Below the pieces are notes generated by a model. The model saw nothing but the letters and a program-made list of their open reading frames with translations, was not told where the DNA came from and did not search any database. From Cymbidium sinense (taxonomy: Eukaryota > Streptophyta > Magnoliopsida > Asparagales > Orchidaceae): DNA of 64,000 bases. The position numbers were made by a program, and so were the translations under genes. The stretch spans positions 31,532,983-31,596,982 of the forward strand of contig CM038223.1 of the NCBI GenBank assembly GCA_021442155.1. The letters run 5' to 3'. Positions 1-11,494 of this stretch are shown in pieces; within the stretch, counting starts at the first letter, position 1, and each line of letters starts with the position of its first letter.

Positions 1-3000
1 TCCAAATCTTAAGAAAAACACTAGATGAAAATACATAGTAATGGCATTGGAAATTGGTTGAAGACTTGCGGGCTTGCTAAAATACATACAAGGCTCTGAT
101 ATAGTCCACACCATTCTCTCTAGTATATGGGTTTGAAATTATTCTCCCTTTTAAATTAAAAGTTTTGAAGAGAGATGTCTCCAAGCTCATCAAACTCTTA
201 GGTTATGTAAAGCACAAATGATTTAAGCTCATAATAAGTTAATTCATCTAAGAAATTTTTAAATTGGGGAGCTAATTTTAGTTTTAAAGAGACCAATTAT
301 AGCCCTTTGTGAGATTTAGGGCAAGTTTTAACCAATGTTGGTAGATTCTTTCATCATAAAAGATTTCTACCTTGGAGGATCATATTAGCTAATTAATCAT
401 AAATGTGATAGCATGATTCTTCCTATCAATGGGATTTACTTAAAGAAATATTATGTGTAACTGTACTTAAAAATAAATTGCAATTTTATCAATAAAATTA
501 TGACATCATATGAAGTTGGTGCTTACATCAACTGAGTCTAAGTTCTAAAAGAAGCCTTTAGTTTTTCAATCTCCTCCAAAATCACTTTCAAAGTCATAAT
601 CAAAATTCAAAATCATCTTTAAACCATATCTACATCATCACATTCATTGGCATTAACTTTGAACTTCTTTATGAGTCTCATTTGTGTAGATTAATATAAT
701 CATATTCATGAGATTCAGCTTTCGATCTCTTCAATAGTTCTTCTATAAGGGTTATACATACTTCAGGGATTGTACAATACCCTCACAAAACTTTTCCAAT
801 TGGTATCTTCTTTATATAACACTCTTGCAACCTTATATAGGTATGACTTAGACTACTTTAGTTTAGAATAATGCCCTATGGCGTATTTCTTAAAAGTGAG
901 TCCATAGGTTGGGTAGTTATTGTGCCACAATTGATTCAAAAGGCTATCCCTATGGATAGTAAATCTAAGTTGGTTGATGCCAACATAACCCCTTTTAGTG
1001 TAGTCCATCTCATATTAATAAGTTATGCATACTTTAGGGATTAGATAGTGTCCTCATGATCCCTTTCCTAATAAGCATCCATTTAGATAATATTCTTTTG
1101 ACCCCATTAGGGTATGAACTAGATTATTTTAAGTTAGGATTACACCCCCATGGCCCATTTGTTAATAGACATCCCTTAGGTTAGGTAGCCACTATGCCAT
1201 AGTTTGTAGTGCATCCTATTGAGGTGAATCATTTTGTTTCATCAGTGGCACAATTGATAGGGGAATTGACATGAATCTCAAGGTTGAGGTAGTGCATCTA
1301 TTCTAGTTAGGATGAGTGAAGTAGAGATGAAGGTTTAGGTTGTTGTTGTGCCTTTAGTTTCTATTGAAAATGCAACTATTAGATTATAAAGTGTTCTTTA
1401 ATAAGATAAGGAAAAGGAGCTTCCTCATTTTATTTGGTGATAAGGTTCTGGTGAGTAGGTTGTTGAGGACTTCATCCTAGTAAAAGTTGGTAGAGGATTG
1501 TCTTGCCATGGAATTTTGACTTTGTATTAAATTTATAATTTTAAAAATTTTCAATAAGATGTCTAATTGATTTTTCCTTTTTTTTCTTACATTTTAGTGT
1601 GCTTAGCAATTTTGAGTTTGCTAAGAAAGATGATGGGCAATCGCTAGCTCATGTAGGTAGATCTATTGATCCCATAAGTTGAATTATGACTAGTATTCAT
1701 TTTATTATAAGCAAGTTACTAGAACATCCTTTAAGTAAAGGGGAAGTGCATTTGCTTCACCAGTAGCTTCCTTTCCTAAAGATGACTCCTTTGAGTCATC
1801 GCCTATATAAGTTTTCTTACTAGCATTTCATGATAGTGTTTCTCATCATGCATGGGTGTCTTCAATGAAAATGATTCTTGCTTTTCCTAACACACCAATG
1901 GTTCCACGAAGTGGCAACTTAATCATCTCAAGTTTCTCTTTAGGGTTGGAGCTCCTCTTGCCAAAAAAGACTCGATATTATTAGCTCTTTCTATCATTAA
2001 AGTGATGAGCTTCACTTTAGTGGACTTAAATGAGATATTGGCAAGTTTTCCTTTTTTAACTCATTATGAGAGTTGTGAGTTAGAGAAAAACAAGTCTTTC
2101 CTCTTAAGGGAAAGTGATATCATGGAAGAACCATTACCTTCTACTCCATCTAATAAGTTCATCTCTTTGTAGAAGAGAATGGTTTTACTTAAAGAAGGTG
2201 TAAGCTTGACTGAAGAAGTGGTTGTTGAATTCCAAAAGATGTTATTAGTTATGGAAGCTGAGTTGGTCTGACTTTGCTATCGCAATGAATTTAGTGAGTC
2301 ACCTCACTTCTTTGCGAGCACCAGCTTTATATTTGATAATTTATTGAGTTAAAGAGCACTCGTAGATGAATAGTTTGTAGATCTAGTAGTTATGTAATTT
2401 AAGAAATAATTGAGTAATGGAAAGTATGTGTGAGCTCTTTTGTTTGAATAAATAATTATTATTACATAAACAAATGATTTTTATTTCACTCATTTGTTTG
2501 TTCTAAATGATTTTCTTCATACTAAGCTTATTAAATTCTTTATTTTGTTGCAAGTATGCATACTTCCATTTGTCATGACTTTCAATGTTAGAGTTCCCAA
2601 TGGAATTTGGTAATAAATTTTTGAGATTTTTAAATTAAATGCTTGATATGATAAGCCATCATTTTTAAAAATTGTACTCCATGAATCAATAATTTCATCT
2701 ATGGCATGGTAAGCTTTTTTGCCATACTTTTGATGAGGGTGATTAGTTCCTTTCTTGTCTGAGTTATCCTCTTTATCTCTTTGAAAGTTCTTCCTTATTG
2801 CTATGAGTATGGTTATGATGACTTTAAAGAAGAGCACTATCAATTTCATAGTGAGAACATTGACGGAGATGTCAATTCTTGACCTGAGAATAAAGAATTC
2901 CACCTTTTATGGTACTACCATGGTAACTCCAACTACTAGATATGAATTGTTTCAATTGATAATCAAGTTAACACCATGAAGGATAATATCTTTTGTGTCC

Positions 3001-3125
3001 CTTTCAACCACTTCCAATGTGGCAACCAATTCTCCCTCAAGACTGAGTTGGTGGAAATATTGAACTTATATAGTGTGGTGCTTGCTCAGTTTTTACCAAA
3101 CTTGATAGCAAACATCATGACCTTC
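1..3125. other. Unassigned AT-rich flank
   Basis: No protein family, RNA gene or LTR was recognised here. The stretch has stops in all frames and only short frames. It holds a degenerate two-copy tandem duplication (listed separately). A 128-codon minus-strand frame at 2517-2903 shows no motif I know and is probably chance. On the plus strand, 2160-2280 reads as a short charged, helix-like stretch before stops, which could be the relic of a gag-like or other protein, but I cannot name it. The left flank of the CRM-1 element ends at 3125. Confidence 0.5.
751..1215. repeat. Degenerate two-copy tandem duplication, ~271 bp
   Basis: The block starting GTTATACATACTTCAGGGAT at 751 recurs as a diverged copy starting at 1022. 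Both copies share, in the same order, a 'gggatt..acaat/atagt..ccctcatga' segment, a 'ggtatgaacta' segment, a 'cccatggc' segment and a 'ggttgggtag/ggttaggtag' segment ending in 'tgcca'. The offset is about 271 bp. The copies differ by many substitutions, so the duplication is old. Confidence 0.6.
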
Positions 3126-3777
3126 TGATGGAGCGGTCATAGAGAGAACATCATAGTGGATGGAGGAAGAAGAAGTGCTTGGACCTTCCACTCATCAAAG
3201 TTGAAGAGATGCAAGAAGTTCTACTCACCCAAGTAGAATGGTAGCAAAGGATCAAAAATTTCTTTGGATGGTCTGCTACCAACCTCCAACTGAAGAGTTT
3301 TCACTCAAGTTTTTTATACACAAATAGTGTAATCTTCTCCATTAAATCAAAATAAGAGTTTATATAAGTTATAACAACTCAAGGGTTGCATCCCTTCAAA
3401 TAAACCACTAAAAAACTAAAAAAAATAGAACATGTACTCACATAGTGTCGAGGCATCATAGGCCAGCTCCTAGGCCCTAACTTTTCTATCTAGACACCCC
3501 AAAAAGAATTGGACGTAGCACTAAAGTGCCAAAAAGCTAACGCCTAGGAACTTTATAACTAATGGACTTTTCCCACTAAAGCACTGAATGATTTAAATCA
3601 TAACTCTCATTCACACTTAAACATGATCAAATACATCCACTACTATATAATACAATACATGAAACATAAACATAAACTACCACAACACATAAACATAAAT
3701 TATAATAAAAGCCCTCATTAGTTTAAGCTTTTGGTTTCGGATCTTGGATTGTTCCTTTCTTCCTTTGATGTTCTCTA
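3126..3777 (-). repeat. 3' LTR of CRM-1
   Basis: About 650 bp. It begins on the plus strand with TGATGGAGCGGTCAT and ends near the 'tttgatgttctcta' stretch, which aligns with the LTR end of CRM-2 (tttgatgtgctacatca). It aligns through its length with 8728-8943, 17106-17210, 25597-26116 and 29741-30363, including the 'ctactcac.caagtagaatgg' block. The inner end is eroded and no polypurine tract is left beside it. Confidence 0.8.
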
Positions 3778-3958
3778 AAAAGTTATAATTTTAAAAGTCT
3801 TTAAGAAGTTTGAGGGCAAAGCTTTATAGTTCTTTTAAGGTTATCTAGATATCCTCACTTGGTGGCTTATTTTTCCACCTAATTAAGAATCTTTGGGTGG
3901 TGTAATCATAAGTTGGTGTTTTAGCTATCATGATGTTCTCTACTTCAAAAAATGTTGG

Positions 3959-4875
3959 CTAGATAAGTACCTGTAAATAATGTTTTTCTCTTTTTTTAAA
4001 AGTATTATTCTGAAAATTTAGAGGTTGGGTAACTCCTTTAAAAGATATGAGATCTTCCATATTGAACAAAAGGCTAATTACTATGTGATGGGGAAATTTA
4101 TGAACATAAGCATTAGTACCAAGTTTTCTAATAATTTTAAATGGCCTACATATTCTTACTTGAAACTTCATATATTTTATGGAAGAAAATCTCTTAGGAC
4201 AGATATGGACCAATACATAGTCACCTATCTCATTAAATTTTTATCTCTATTCTTTTGTTCAGCATATTCAACATTTTGTATTTTCAATTATTTCTTTAAG
4301 TCTTCATGAAGGCTATAAAAATCACATACAAATGTATATGCTAATTCAAAAAAAAAGTATGAGTAGATGTATTAGCTACATTAATAGAAATTTTAGGGTT
4401 ATATCTATAAAATATCTCAAAAGATGATTTATGGGTTGGTTTAGAAATAGAATTATTATACACAAATTCATATGTAAGTAGTGTTAAATCTTAGATTCCT
4501 ATGTTTTTTTAACTAAACATCTTAGTAAATTTCCAAATGTCCTACTGACAACTTTTGTTTATCCATCAATGTGTGGATGACATGTAGAGAAGTATTTTAG
4601 TTGTGTGCCCATTAATTTTCATTAAATTTTTTAAAAATAAGATATAAATTTGACTTCTCTATTGGAAACTATAGTGGATGGGACTCCAAGTAACCTAAAA
4701 CTTTCTTTAAAGAATAATGATGTATCATTTAATTTTGAATAAGGTATGAAATATGTAATCTTAGAAAATCTGTCTACAATAATAAATATATTATCATGTC
4801 CGCAAGACGTTCTATGTAAACCTAATGTGAAATTTATGGATAAGCCTTCCCATGATCTAGAAGGAAATAGGTAAT
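3959..4875 (-). pseudogene. CRM-1 integrase, dead
   Basis: Integrase joins retrotransposon DNA to the chromosome. The minus strand reads, with stops, the Ty3/gypsy core: a stretch like 'FIIVDRFSK' (near 4780), 'GVPSTIVSNREVKF' (near 4670), 'STCHPHIDG' (near 4570), and a C-terminal tail 'GPFKIIRKLGTNAYV' with 'FNMEDL' (4213-3990). All three positions of the DDE triad appear replaced: the aspartate in the 'DF.LGLP' motif reads N, the one in 'SDRD' reads N, and the glutamate in 'GQTEVVNRT' reads K. The upstream HHCC zinc region is only weakly visible to about 5000. The open frame at 3959-4213 is only the tail of this protein. Confidence 0.85.
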
Positions 4876-5259
4876 GATGTGTAATGACATATTTTTTTAA
4901 TAGTTTTAGCTTAATGACAAGTGAAACATTAGGCTATGATACATTCAACATTCTTTTATAGAGATAGCTAATAAAACCTCTATTCAACTAGTGTTTGGGT
5001 CTTTAATCTACAAAAATATTTTTATATAGCTATTGAATGTAGTTCAAAATTAAGGAATTCTCTTAGGGATGTTTTAGGAATACATAATCTTTTACCTTTA
5101 TAAATATATTCATTTAGAGTGATAAAGAAGCAATAAAAAGTTAAGAGCTTTTATTCTTGTTCTTAGTATATCATATGGAAATCAAAGAAAATTTTATAAT
5201 CTTCTTTTAAAGTCTTAAATTTTGGGATTTAAAGTTTTAAGGATAAAATAATTAAAGAT

Positions 5260-5575
5260 ACTCTAGATAGATTGTTTGCTGGTTTATTTTCTATTCCAAG
5301 TTTATATTTGAGCATAAAGGAAAATCTTGAAGGTCTATAATTTAGCTTCTTTTGGGAGTTAAAAAACTTTAGAGCTTGATGATCTGTATTTAGAATAAAC
5401 TCTTTTTGTAATAGATAATGTCTCTAGTGCTTAAGGGTTTGAATAATCGCACTAAACTTTCAATCATATGTAGAATATTTTTGTCTAACATCATTTAATT
5501 TTTCACTAAAGAAAGTAATTAGATGATTTTTTGACTTAATATTTCAACAATTCTAATACCTAATGCATCACAAGT
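5260..5575 (-). pseudogene. CRM-1 RNase H domain
   Basis: RNase H removes the RNA strand during reverse transcription. Read with one or two stops, the minus strand gives 'FFSEKLNDVRQKYSTYD' followed by 'TLKHWRHYLLQKEFIL' and 'NTDHQALKFF', ending 'YKLGIENKPANNLSRVS'. These are the standard gypsy RNase H blocks in order, including the TDHQAL aspartate. It lies between the reverse transcriptase (5828 onward) and integrase, as expected. CRM-2 has lost this block, so this is the better copy in the window. Confidence 0.8.
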
Positions 5576-5827
5576 CACTTCAAGTACTTTATTGAAGTTA
5601 GGAAGTCTTAAGAGAGGTGAAGAATTCATAAGGGTTGTAATTTATTTCATGGCCTTTTTAGCACCTATGATCCACAAAGATTTATCTTTTTTTTAAAGTG
5701 TTAGTGATAGGGGCTACAATAGTGCTAACATATCTTATAAACTTTTTATAATAAGTAGCTAATCCATGATAACTTCTAACATTCATAAAAGACTTCAGAG
5801 TTAGTCAATCTATAATGGACTTAATTT

Positions 5828-6490
5828 TTATGGGTCTGCCGTTAATCCATCAACAAATACAATGAAATCTTGGACAATGACTTCTGCTTCATTAAAGAAA
5901 CATTTATTAAGATTTACATAAAATTTTGCTACTTTTAATTTTTCTAAGACTATTCTTAAGTGATATAGATTCGACTTCTCATCAGACCAATAAATAAGAA
6001 TATCGTTGAAATAAACTACAAGGAGTTGACTAATAATAGGTTTCAGTATAATTTTCTTTAGTCTCATGGATATAGTACGTGCATTTTAAAGAAAAAAAAT
6101 GCATAACTAACCATTCATGAAGATAATTGAGAGTTTTGAATGTGTCTTCCATTTATCACTTAGTCTAGTCCTTATATAATGCTATCCATTTCTCAAATAT
6201 ATTTTAGAGAATAAAGATAAACCTGAAATAAGATCTAACATGTTATCCAACCTAGCTATAAAGAATTTATATTTTATTATGATCTTATATATTACTATGT
6301 TATCAATACATATCGCCTAAGTTTTATCTTTCTTAGGAGTTAAAAGAGATAGTACAATAGAAAGACTATGACTTTATTTGATAAATCCTTTCTTCAAGAG
6401 TTCATTTACTTGTCATTTTAATTTTGCATGATTGTCTAGATTCATCCTATAATAGGGTAGGTTAGGTATTTATAAACCAAAAAGTAGATC
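5828..6490 (-). pseudogene. CRM-1 reverse transcriptase
   Basis: The reverse transcriptase of a Ty3/gypsy element copies the RNA into DNA. Minus-strand blocks in order are 'NLPYYRMN' (near 6460), 'LTPKKDKT*AICIDN' (near 6330), 'YKFFIARLDNMLD' (near 6260), 'SKIYLRNGYHYIR' (near 6200), and the active-site region 'VVYFNDILIYW' (near 6010). The family's YFDD box reads YFND, so one metal-binding aspartate is lost. A 79-codon frame at 5828-6067 covers the C-terminal third, with 'LEKLKVAKFYVNLNKCFF' equivalent to the family's LNKCxF motif. Stops upstream rule out a working enzyme. Confidence 0.88.
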
Positions 6491-6899
6491 TATGACATGC
6501 TATAAATTCTATAATGTGGTAGTTCATTCAGTATATCATCAGGGATTAAATAAATAATATCATATAATAGCACTAAGACTACAATAGCTATCGGGTGATC
6601 CTTAATATTAATGAAGACTTCTAAAGATGAAAGATAAATAGAGAAGTGGGATCATTGAATTCACTAAGTAAGCATCTAAATCCTGAGATTATATTTTAAA
6701 TTCAAGGAGATTTACACATATTAAAATGTATATTAAAAGTATCATCCCTATCATTGGGTGGTGATATCGCTATTAGCTGGAGTTTTATATTTTTTCTCTT
6801 GGTTAAGATTGGGTTGGAGTTTATAATTGGGTTTCTGAGGAGGTACAGAAAGAATTCTATGTGGTGGGTGTAATTGACCTCTTTTCATTAGGTTTTATA

Positions 6900-7940
6900 A
6901 AAAATAATTATATTATTTTTTATTATATTTGAATACATAATGTTTCATGACCATAATAAATTATTTTCAAATCATAAAGCCATGATCTTCCTAGTAGGAT
7001 ATGAGTTATTTCCATTGAAAAATATCACATAAAATTTGATCAATATATCTACCTATCTTAATTTGAATAAGACATCAATTTGTGGTAGGTAGTGATGCAT
7101 GATTTAACCAACTGACTTGGAATTTGGGTGTGGTTCAGACGTAAGGATGGCTTTAGTGATAGCATGGTTTGATAAAACATTTGTGACAATCCCTCCATAT
7201 ATTACTAGCTTATACCTCTTTTCCTTACATGCTCTACATTAATTTTTTATATGACCCTTCTTATGACATTTAAAGTAAACTATTTCTCTCATAATTTTAG
7301 AAGTAGATCCAGTGGGGTCATATTAAAGGGGTTCTTAGATGTAAAAGGATTATGTTTAATGAAATACTTTTGAGGTTTGGATGTTGTTGGATATTTAAGA
7401 TTTCATCTTGGGTGTGGATGCATCATTTTCATGATTTTCTTGGATTAAATCATAGTGGAAGGCATCCTCTAAGATTTGGGGATCATGCTAATGACTCCTC
7501 TTAAGACAAGGACAAATTTATTAGCTACTTACCACTTTTGATCAGTACAATGGGTTCTAGCTATTAAGTCCTCTAATGTATTCATATATTCCACTATTGG
7601 TGTATTCCCTTGTTTAAGAGTAGTCAATTATTCATGGACCATTTTATCATGATTTTTAAGATAATATTTTTCCCATAAATTTTTTATTTATTTCTACCCA
7701 TGTAATGAGGTTTCTATCGAATCTCTCTATTTTAGGTAAAATGTTATTCTAATTGATTTTTGCATGACCTACTAATTTCATTTTAGTGAGTGTAGTCTAT
7801 TGATAATCATCCATATGATACCAATTAAATAAATTATCCATTTGGGTTAACTGATCTAAAAATTTATTGGGGTCATGAACACCATCATATGTTGAGGCTT
7901 CTATCTCAACTTATTTCGTAGGCTCATTTATGGTTTTATG
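6900..7940 (-). pseudogene. CRM-1 gag and protease remnants
   Basis: Gag packages the retrotransposon RNA and protease matures the polyprotein. From 7935 leftward the minus strand reads 'STYDGVHDPNKFLDQLTQMD' and then 'MKLVGHAKI', the core of a gypsy gag. Near 7285-7250 a zinc knuckle reads 'VYFKCHKKGHIKN*C', a CCHC knuckle with the first cysteine changed to tyrosine and a stop before the last. Near 6990-6930 'THILLGRSWLYD' matches the LLGRPW motif at the end of the gypsy protease. The protease active-site aspartate block is not clear. Stops and frameshifts throughout. Confidence 0.78.
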
Positions 7941-8702
7941 GACCCTATGATGATCTTGTCTAAGGATGTTCTTTATGTTTGGCCTTCTCATAAGATATTC
8001 CTCTCTAGGAAGTTCAATATTTTCACCTCCTACATGTTTTAAGTTATCCGAACATGGGATAGTTCATGGGGTTTGAATCTTAATACTCAAAATTTGAACT
8101 TGTGTGGCTAGGTTCATTAGAAGGTCTTCTACCTTAGTGATTTTCTCTTCACTTTGCATAATGGTCTCTTCTACCCTCTTAGTTATTAGTTGGGTGGCAT
8201 GATGTAAACAAAAGATGCAAATATGTCACTCTAAATGAGATTTTAAATATTCATTAAGTGAAATAGATTTAACACAAGGAGATGCACAATTCTAAAAGAT
8301 GATTAGCCTTCAGTAGACATAAATAAACTTATGGATAATACAAAATATTAAGTAAACATACAAAAAAAAACATAAACTCTTTAAGGTTATAAGTTTAATT
8401 TTTATGTAAGGTTGGTATAGTAGATTTGGTTATTTTAATGAACTCTCCCTTACTCAAGTTGTCACGCAAGCTTTATGGATTATAGTTAGGTTAAATAGAG
8501 AAAGGCTAGACTTTATGAGTGGAGACAACTAGTTAGTAGTAAAATAAATGTTCATAAGATTTCCTATCAGTTGGTTTAACATGAGTTTCTAAACAAAATC
8601 ACAAAATCTGTGAAGAAAATTACATAAAATCTAAATTACAAAACTAACATTGCTTGGATTTGATATGGATTATTTATGAGAACTTTCTCCAAGCCTCCAG
8701 AT

Positions 8703-8720
8703 CTTGGACCCTGATACCAA
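8703..8720 (-). other. Primer binding site of CRM-1
   Basis: Minus strand reads TTGGTATCAGGGTCCAAG, a near match to the plant initiator tRNA-Met PBS (TGGTATCAGAGCC). It lies 7 bases inside the end of the 5' LTR (8728), fixing the orientation and the LTR edge. Confidence 0.85.
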
Positions 8721-8727
8721 AATTAAT

Positions 8728-8943
8728 TGATCAATCATGGAAGGAATGCTATAGGGGATGGAGGAAGAAGAATTACTTCAGGACCTTCCACTCATAAAAG
8801 TGGAAGAAATGTGAGAAGTTCTACTCACCAAAGTAGAATGGTAGTGAATGATCACCAAATCCCCTAGATGATCAACCACCAACCCACAACAAAGAGTCTT
8901 CACTCAAGGTTTTCATGCACAAAAAGTATAATCTTCTCCATTG
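8728..8943 (-). repeat. Truncated 5' LTR of CRM-1
   Basis: Only the R/U5-proximal ~216 bp remain, aligning with 3126-3345 of the 3' LTR (shared 'ctactcacc.aagtagaatggtag' and 'aatcttctccatt'). Homology stops abruptly after 'cttctccatt' at about 8943. No continuation was found further right. Confidence 0.78.
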
Positions 8944-9189
8944 TTAGCTAAGTAGTGCTGACTATGCCCATTCCCTTTACCATTGATAAGATGGTGATTC
9001 CTTAAGCAAATCTTACTGAGAAAGTAATATTGAGCAAGTTGGCAAGGATGTCACTTATCATTATGCTCTTCTTTACATTTAATAATATTCATGAGAAAAT
9101 ATACTATTTGTGCTCACCTTTTTGAAACTCATCATTCTCTTTTTCTCTTTTTGTGATAAGTTTATATTTGTTCTTTTAGGTAATGACAT
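8944..9189. other. Unassigned intergenic stretch
   Basis: About 250 bp between the broken CRM-1 LTR and the Athila-like LTR. No motif, repeat or coding signal seen. Confidence 0.4.
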
Positions 9190-10432
9190 CTCCACTACCT
9201 ACTTGACTAACCCGATGGTGCACCATACCCAACATCGCAGTGCTACATTGTAGTATCGAAGCCCCATATCCAAATATTCAAAGTAAAAAAATTAGACAGC
9301 ACAACTTAATGACACTACAAAACTAGCACTAAGGTGCTACAACCTAAAAAGTGTAGTTTCAAGGAATGTTACAAGTTTGAAAGGTAGTTTTGGAGGGTCT
9401 TAGAGGGAATGTGGTGATAACAGAAGGGGGCTATATCACTTATACATAAGCCTTCATTTGGTGGACTGGTTTCTTTTGGTAAAGGGTGTTGTGCCACGAA
9501 TTAGTGTTAGTGTTGAATGTGCCACTTGGAGAGTGAGACTCAAGTGTAGTGTGTAGTGCAATTTTCATTGCTTCATTCATGATGTTTTGTGATGTTTGTG
9601 TTGAAAATTAAGGAGGGAGAAGACTAGTTAGAAGGGAAATTTATATTGGGAGGAAAAAAAATTGGATTAAGAAGAACTTCGGAGACCCTACTCAATTACT
9701 TTTTATTATTTCTATTAAAATTTCTTAAATGTTCTCATACATTTATGGCACTCTAATGTTATCTGCTTTCTCTATAATAAGTAACTAAAGCAACAGTGCT
9801 TTGAGTTTATGATTATTTTATTTTATAATATATTGCAAATTTAGTATAAAATAAAATTATTTGTGCTTCAAAGTTATGTTGCTCTACTTTCCTTTGTGCT
9901 TTATATACTTGTAATTTGGCTAATTACAATGTTAAAATTTAGTGTGAATTAGAGATATTGAAAGAATCCTAATGAAATAATTAGGGGAAATAGACAAGTT
10001 TTCTAAATATTCATAGGCATATACTATTTAGAATCTACAATCAAATAAGGAGAAGCTTTTAATGCAATCACTTATTTTAATTAGATTATAATTATATAAT
10101 GAATTAATTATAGTGATTAGGTTTTATTAATCTAGACATATATAATAAGATATTAATGCTCATGATTTACAACTACTATAAAACCTAATATTTTCATTTC
10201 TAATTAAAATAATTTAAAATATCTTAAATTTAGTGCACATTTTTCAAAATTTAGAAAAATTTTATTTTCAGTAGTCGCTTTATTAATTTTTAACATTTTA
10301 AAAATATTTATATATTTTCACTTAGTTCGTTATATAATAAGGCTAATAATAGAGTAGTAATTAATTTTTTAAATAGATCTTCATGAGAATGATACTATAC
10401 TCATTAGTATATTACTTGAACGACACCTGCAC
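9190..10432 (+). repeat. Probable solo Athila LTR
   Basis: This stretch follows the same order of blocks as the Athila LTR at ~32080-33450: a section rich in 'agcac..aa.gtgc' triplets near the start, then 'agagatattg.aagag.cc', a 'gaa.aattagggg/gaatagttgg' block, and 'tctagacata' near the middle. It ends 'ttgaacgacacctgcacc', which fits the end of Athila LTRs as I remember them. No Athila coding sequence or PBS follows, so it reads as an LTR left by LTR-LTR recombination. Boundaries are approximate and no target duplication was identified. Confidence 0.5.
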
Positions 10433-11460
10433 CATGCTGGAGGAGCTCCCCAAAAGGTGACTTCACTATGCTGTCATGACTATTCATGTGATGGTTTGGA
10501 GTCAACTTGAGATATTTGTAAAAGGTATACATCTAAGTTGAAGGCATTGGTTGCTACTTGGGAAATGCATGTCTCAACAAGGAAAGAGTTGTAAGCTACA
10601 ATGAAAACCAAGTTAGAAGAGAAGGCACAATTCCATGAAGAAGAGAAGGATTAAGTAGTGCTAAGTTGACTGGCCTCTTTAAGTTAAATAAGTAACTAGA
10701 GATTGAACTCTTTCATTACACTAAGGACATCTAGAAAAAAGAGGCAAAGTTGGTCAACTTTCTTCACTTTAATGAGTACAAAGATATTCTTAGGAAGAAA
10801 TTGAGGGAAGATGTACAATCTTATCATTCAAATTTAGTAAGGCATGGTTAGCTAGACCACAAATTTCTTAACTTTAAGAATTTACTTGCTTTTTCAGTGT
10901 TACAGTCTATGGAAAATAAGAAGAATGAAAGCACAAACTAGATTTATTACTTATTTTTTATAATTTTTATAATTTCTTTTACCTATGAGTGATAACAAAG
11001 AAATTATACATTTACTATTTTACTCGTCACTAGCCTTTTGTACTTAATACTTTTATTTAATGAAATAGAATTATTTCTTTTACTCATTTTTATATTGAAT
11101 GTTCATGTTGTGATTTGGTCATTTATGCAAAATGTACTTGTCTTACTTATTATTTATTTTGTATAAATGTACTCAACATACTTGTGGAATGGTACTCACT
11201 TATTAACAGAATGCTTGATTAAATTACAAGGGAGTCTCCTTAAATAGTTATTAAGACTAGTGCTTTTTAAAGATAATTTTGAGTAGCCAACTTTGTGGTG
11301 TGTTGGCCCTTTAACGGAGCAGACCATGTGGACTATTAGTCTTAACTCATAGTCGCCAACCATTTGGTGTTGAACTTTATTTTGTAGTTACAATTACATA
11401 TTGTTGGTCTTTAATTTTTTCAAGTGTTAAGGTCTAACATAATTTCAAACACCTAATGTA
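10433..11460. other. Unassigned stretch with weak coiled-coil-like frame
   Basis: On the plus strand 10433-10660 reads, with a few stops, a charged helical stretch ('LEIFVKGIHLKLKALV', then 'TRKEL*ATMKTKLEEKAQF') typical of coiled coils but not diagnostic. The rest is AT-rich without signal. It could be a relic of a gag-like or other element protein. I do not recognise it. Confidence 0.35.
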
Positions 11461-11494
11461 CTCTTTTTTTCATGAAGAGCAAATATTTTATTAA

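Larger units (their letters stand above)
3126..8943 (-). mobile_element. Ty3/gypsy retrotransposon CRM-1 (CRM-like), decayed
   Basis: On the minus strand the order is partial 5' LTR (8943-8728), primer binding site (8720-8703), gag, protease, reverse transcriptase, RNase H, integrase, 3' LTR (3777-3126). LTR ends are TGATG...CATCA-like and the PBS matches the 3' end of initiator methionine tRNA. As I recall, both are typical of the centromeric (CRM) chromovirus clade, so the lineage call is an inference. The two LTR pieces align with each other and with those of CRM-2. The 5' LTR stops at about 8943, losing some 430 bp of U3 and R, so the copy cannot be transcribed from its own promoter. All domains carry stops and frameshifts. 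Confidence 0.85.

Noticed and set aside
2517..2903. 128-codon minus-strand frame
   Set aside because: No domain or motif recognised, isolated in stop-rich DNA, hydrophobic and lysine-rich composition as expected from AT-rich chance frames.
4025..4309. 94-codon plus-strand frame
   Set aside because: Antisense shadow of the CRM-1 integrase tail.
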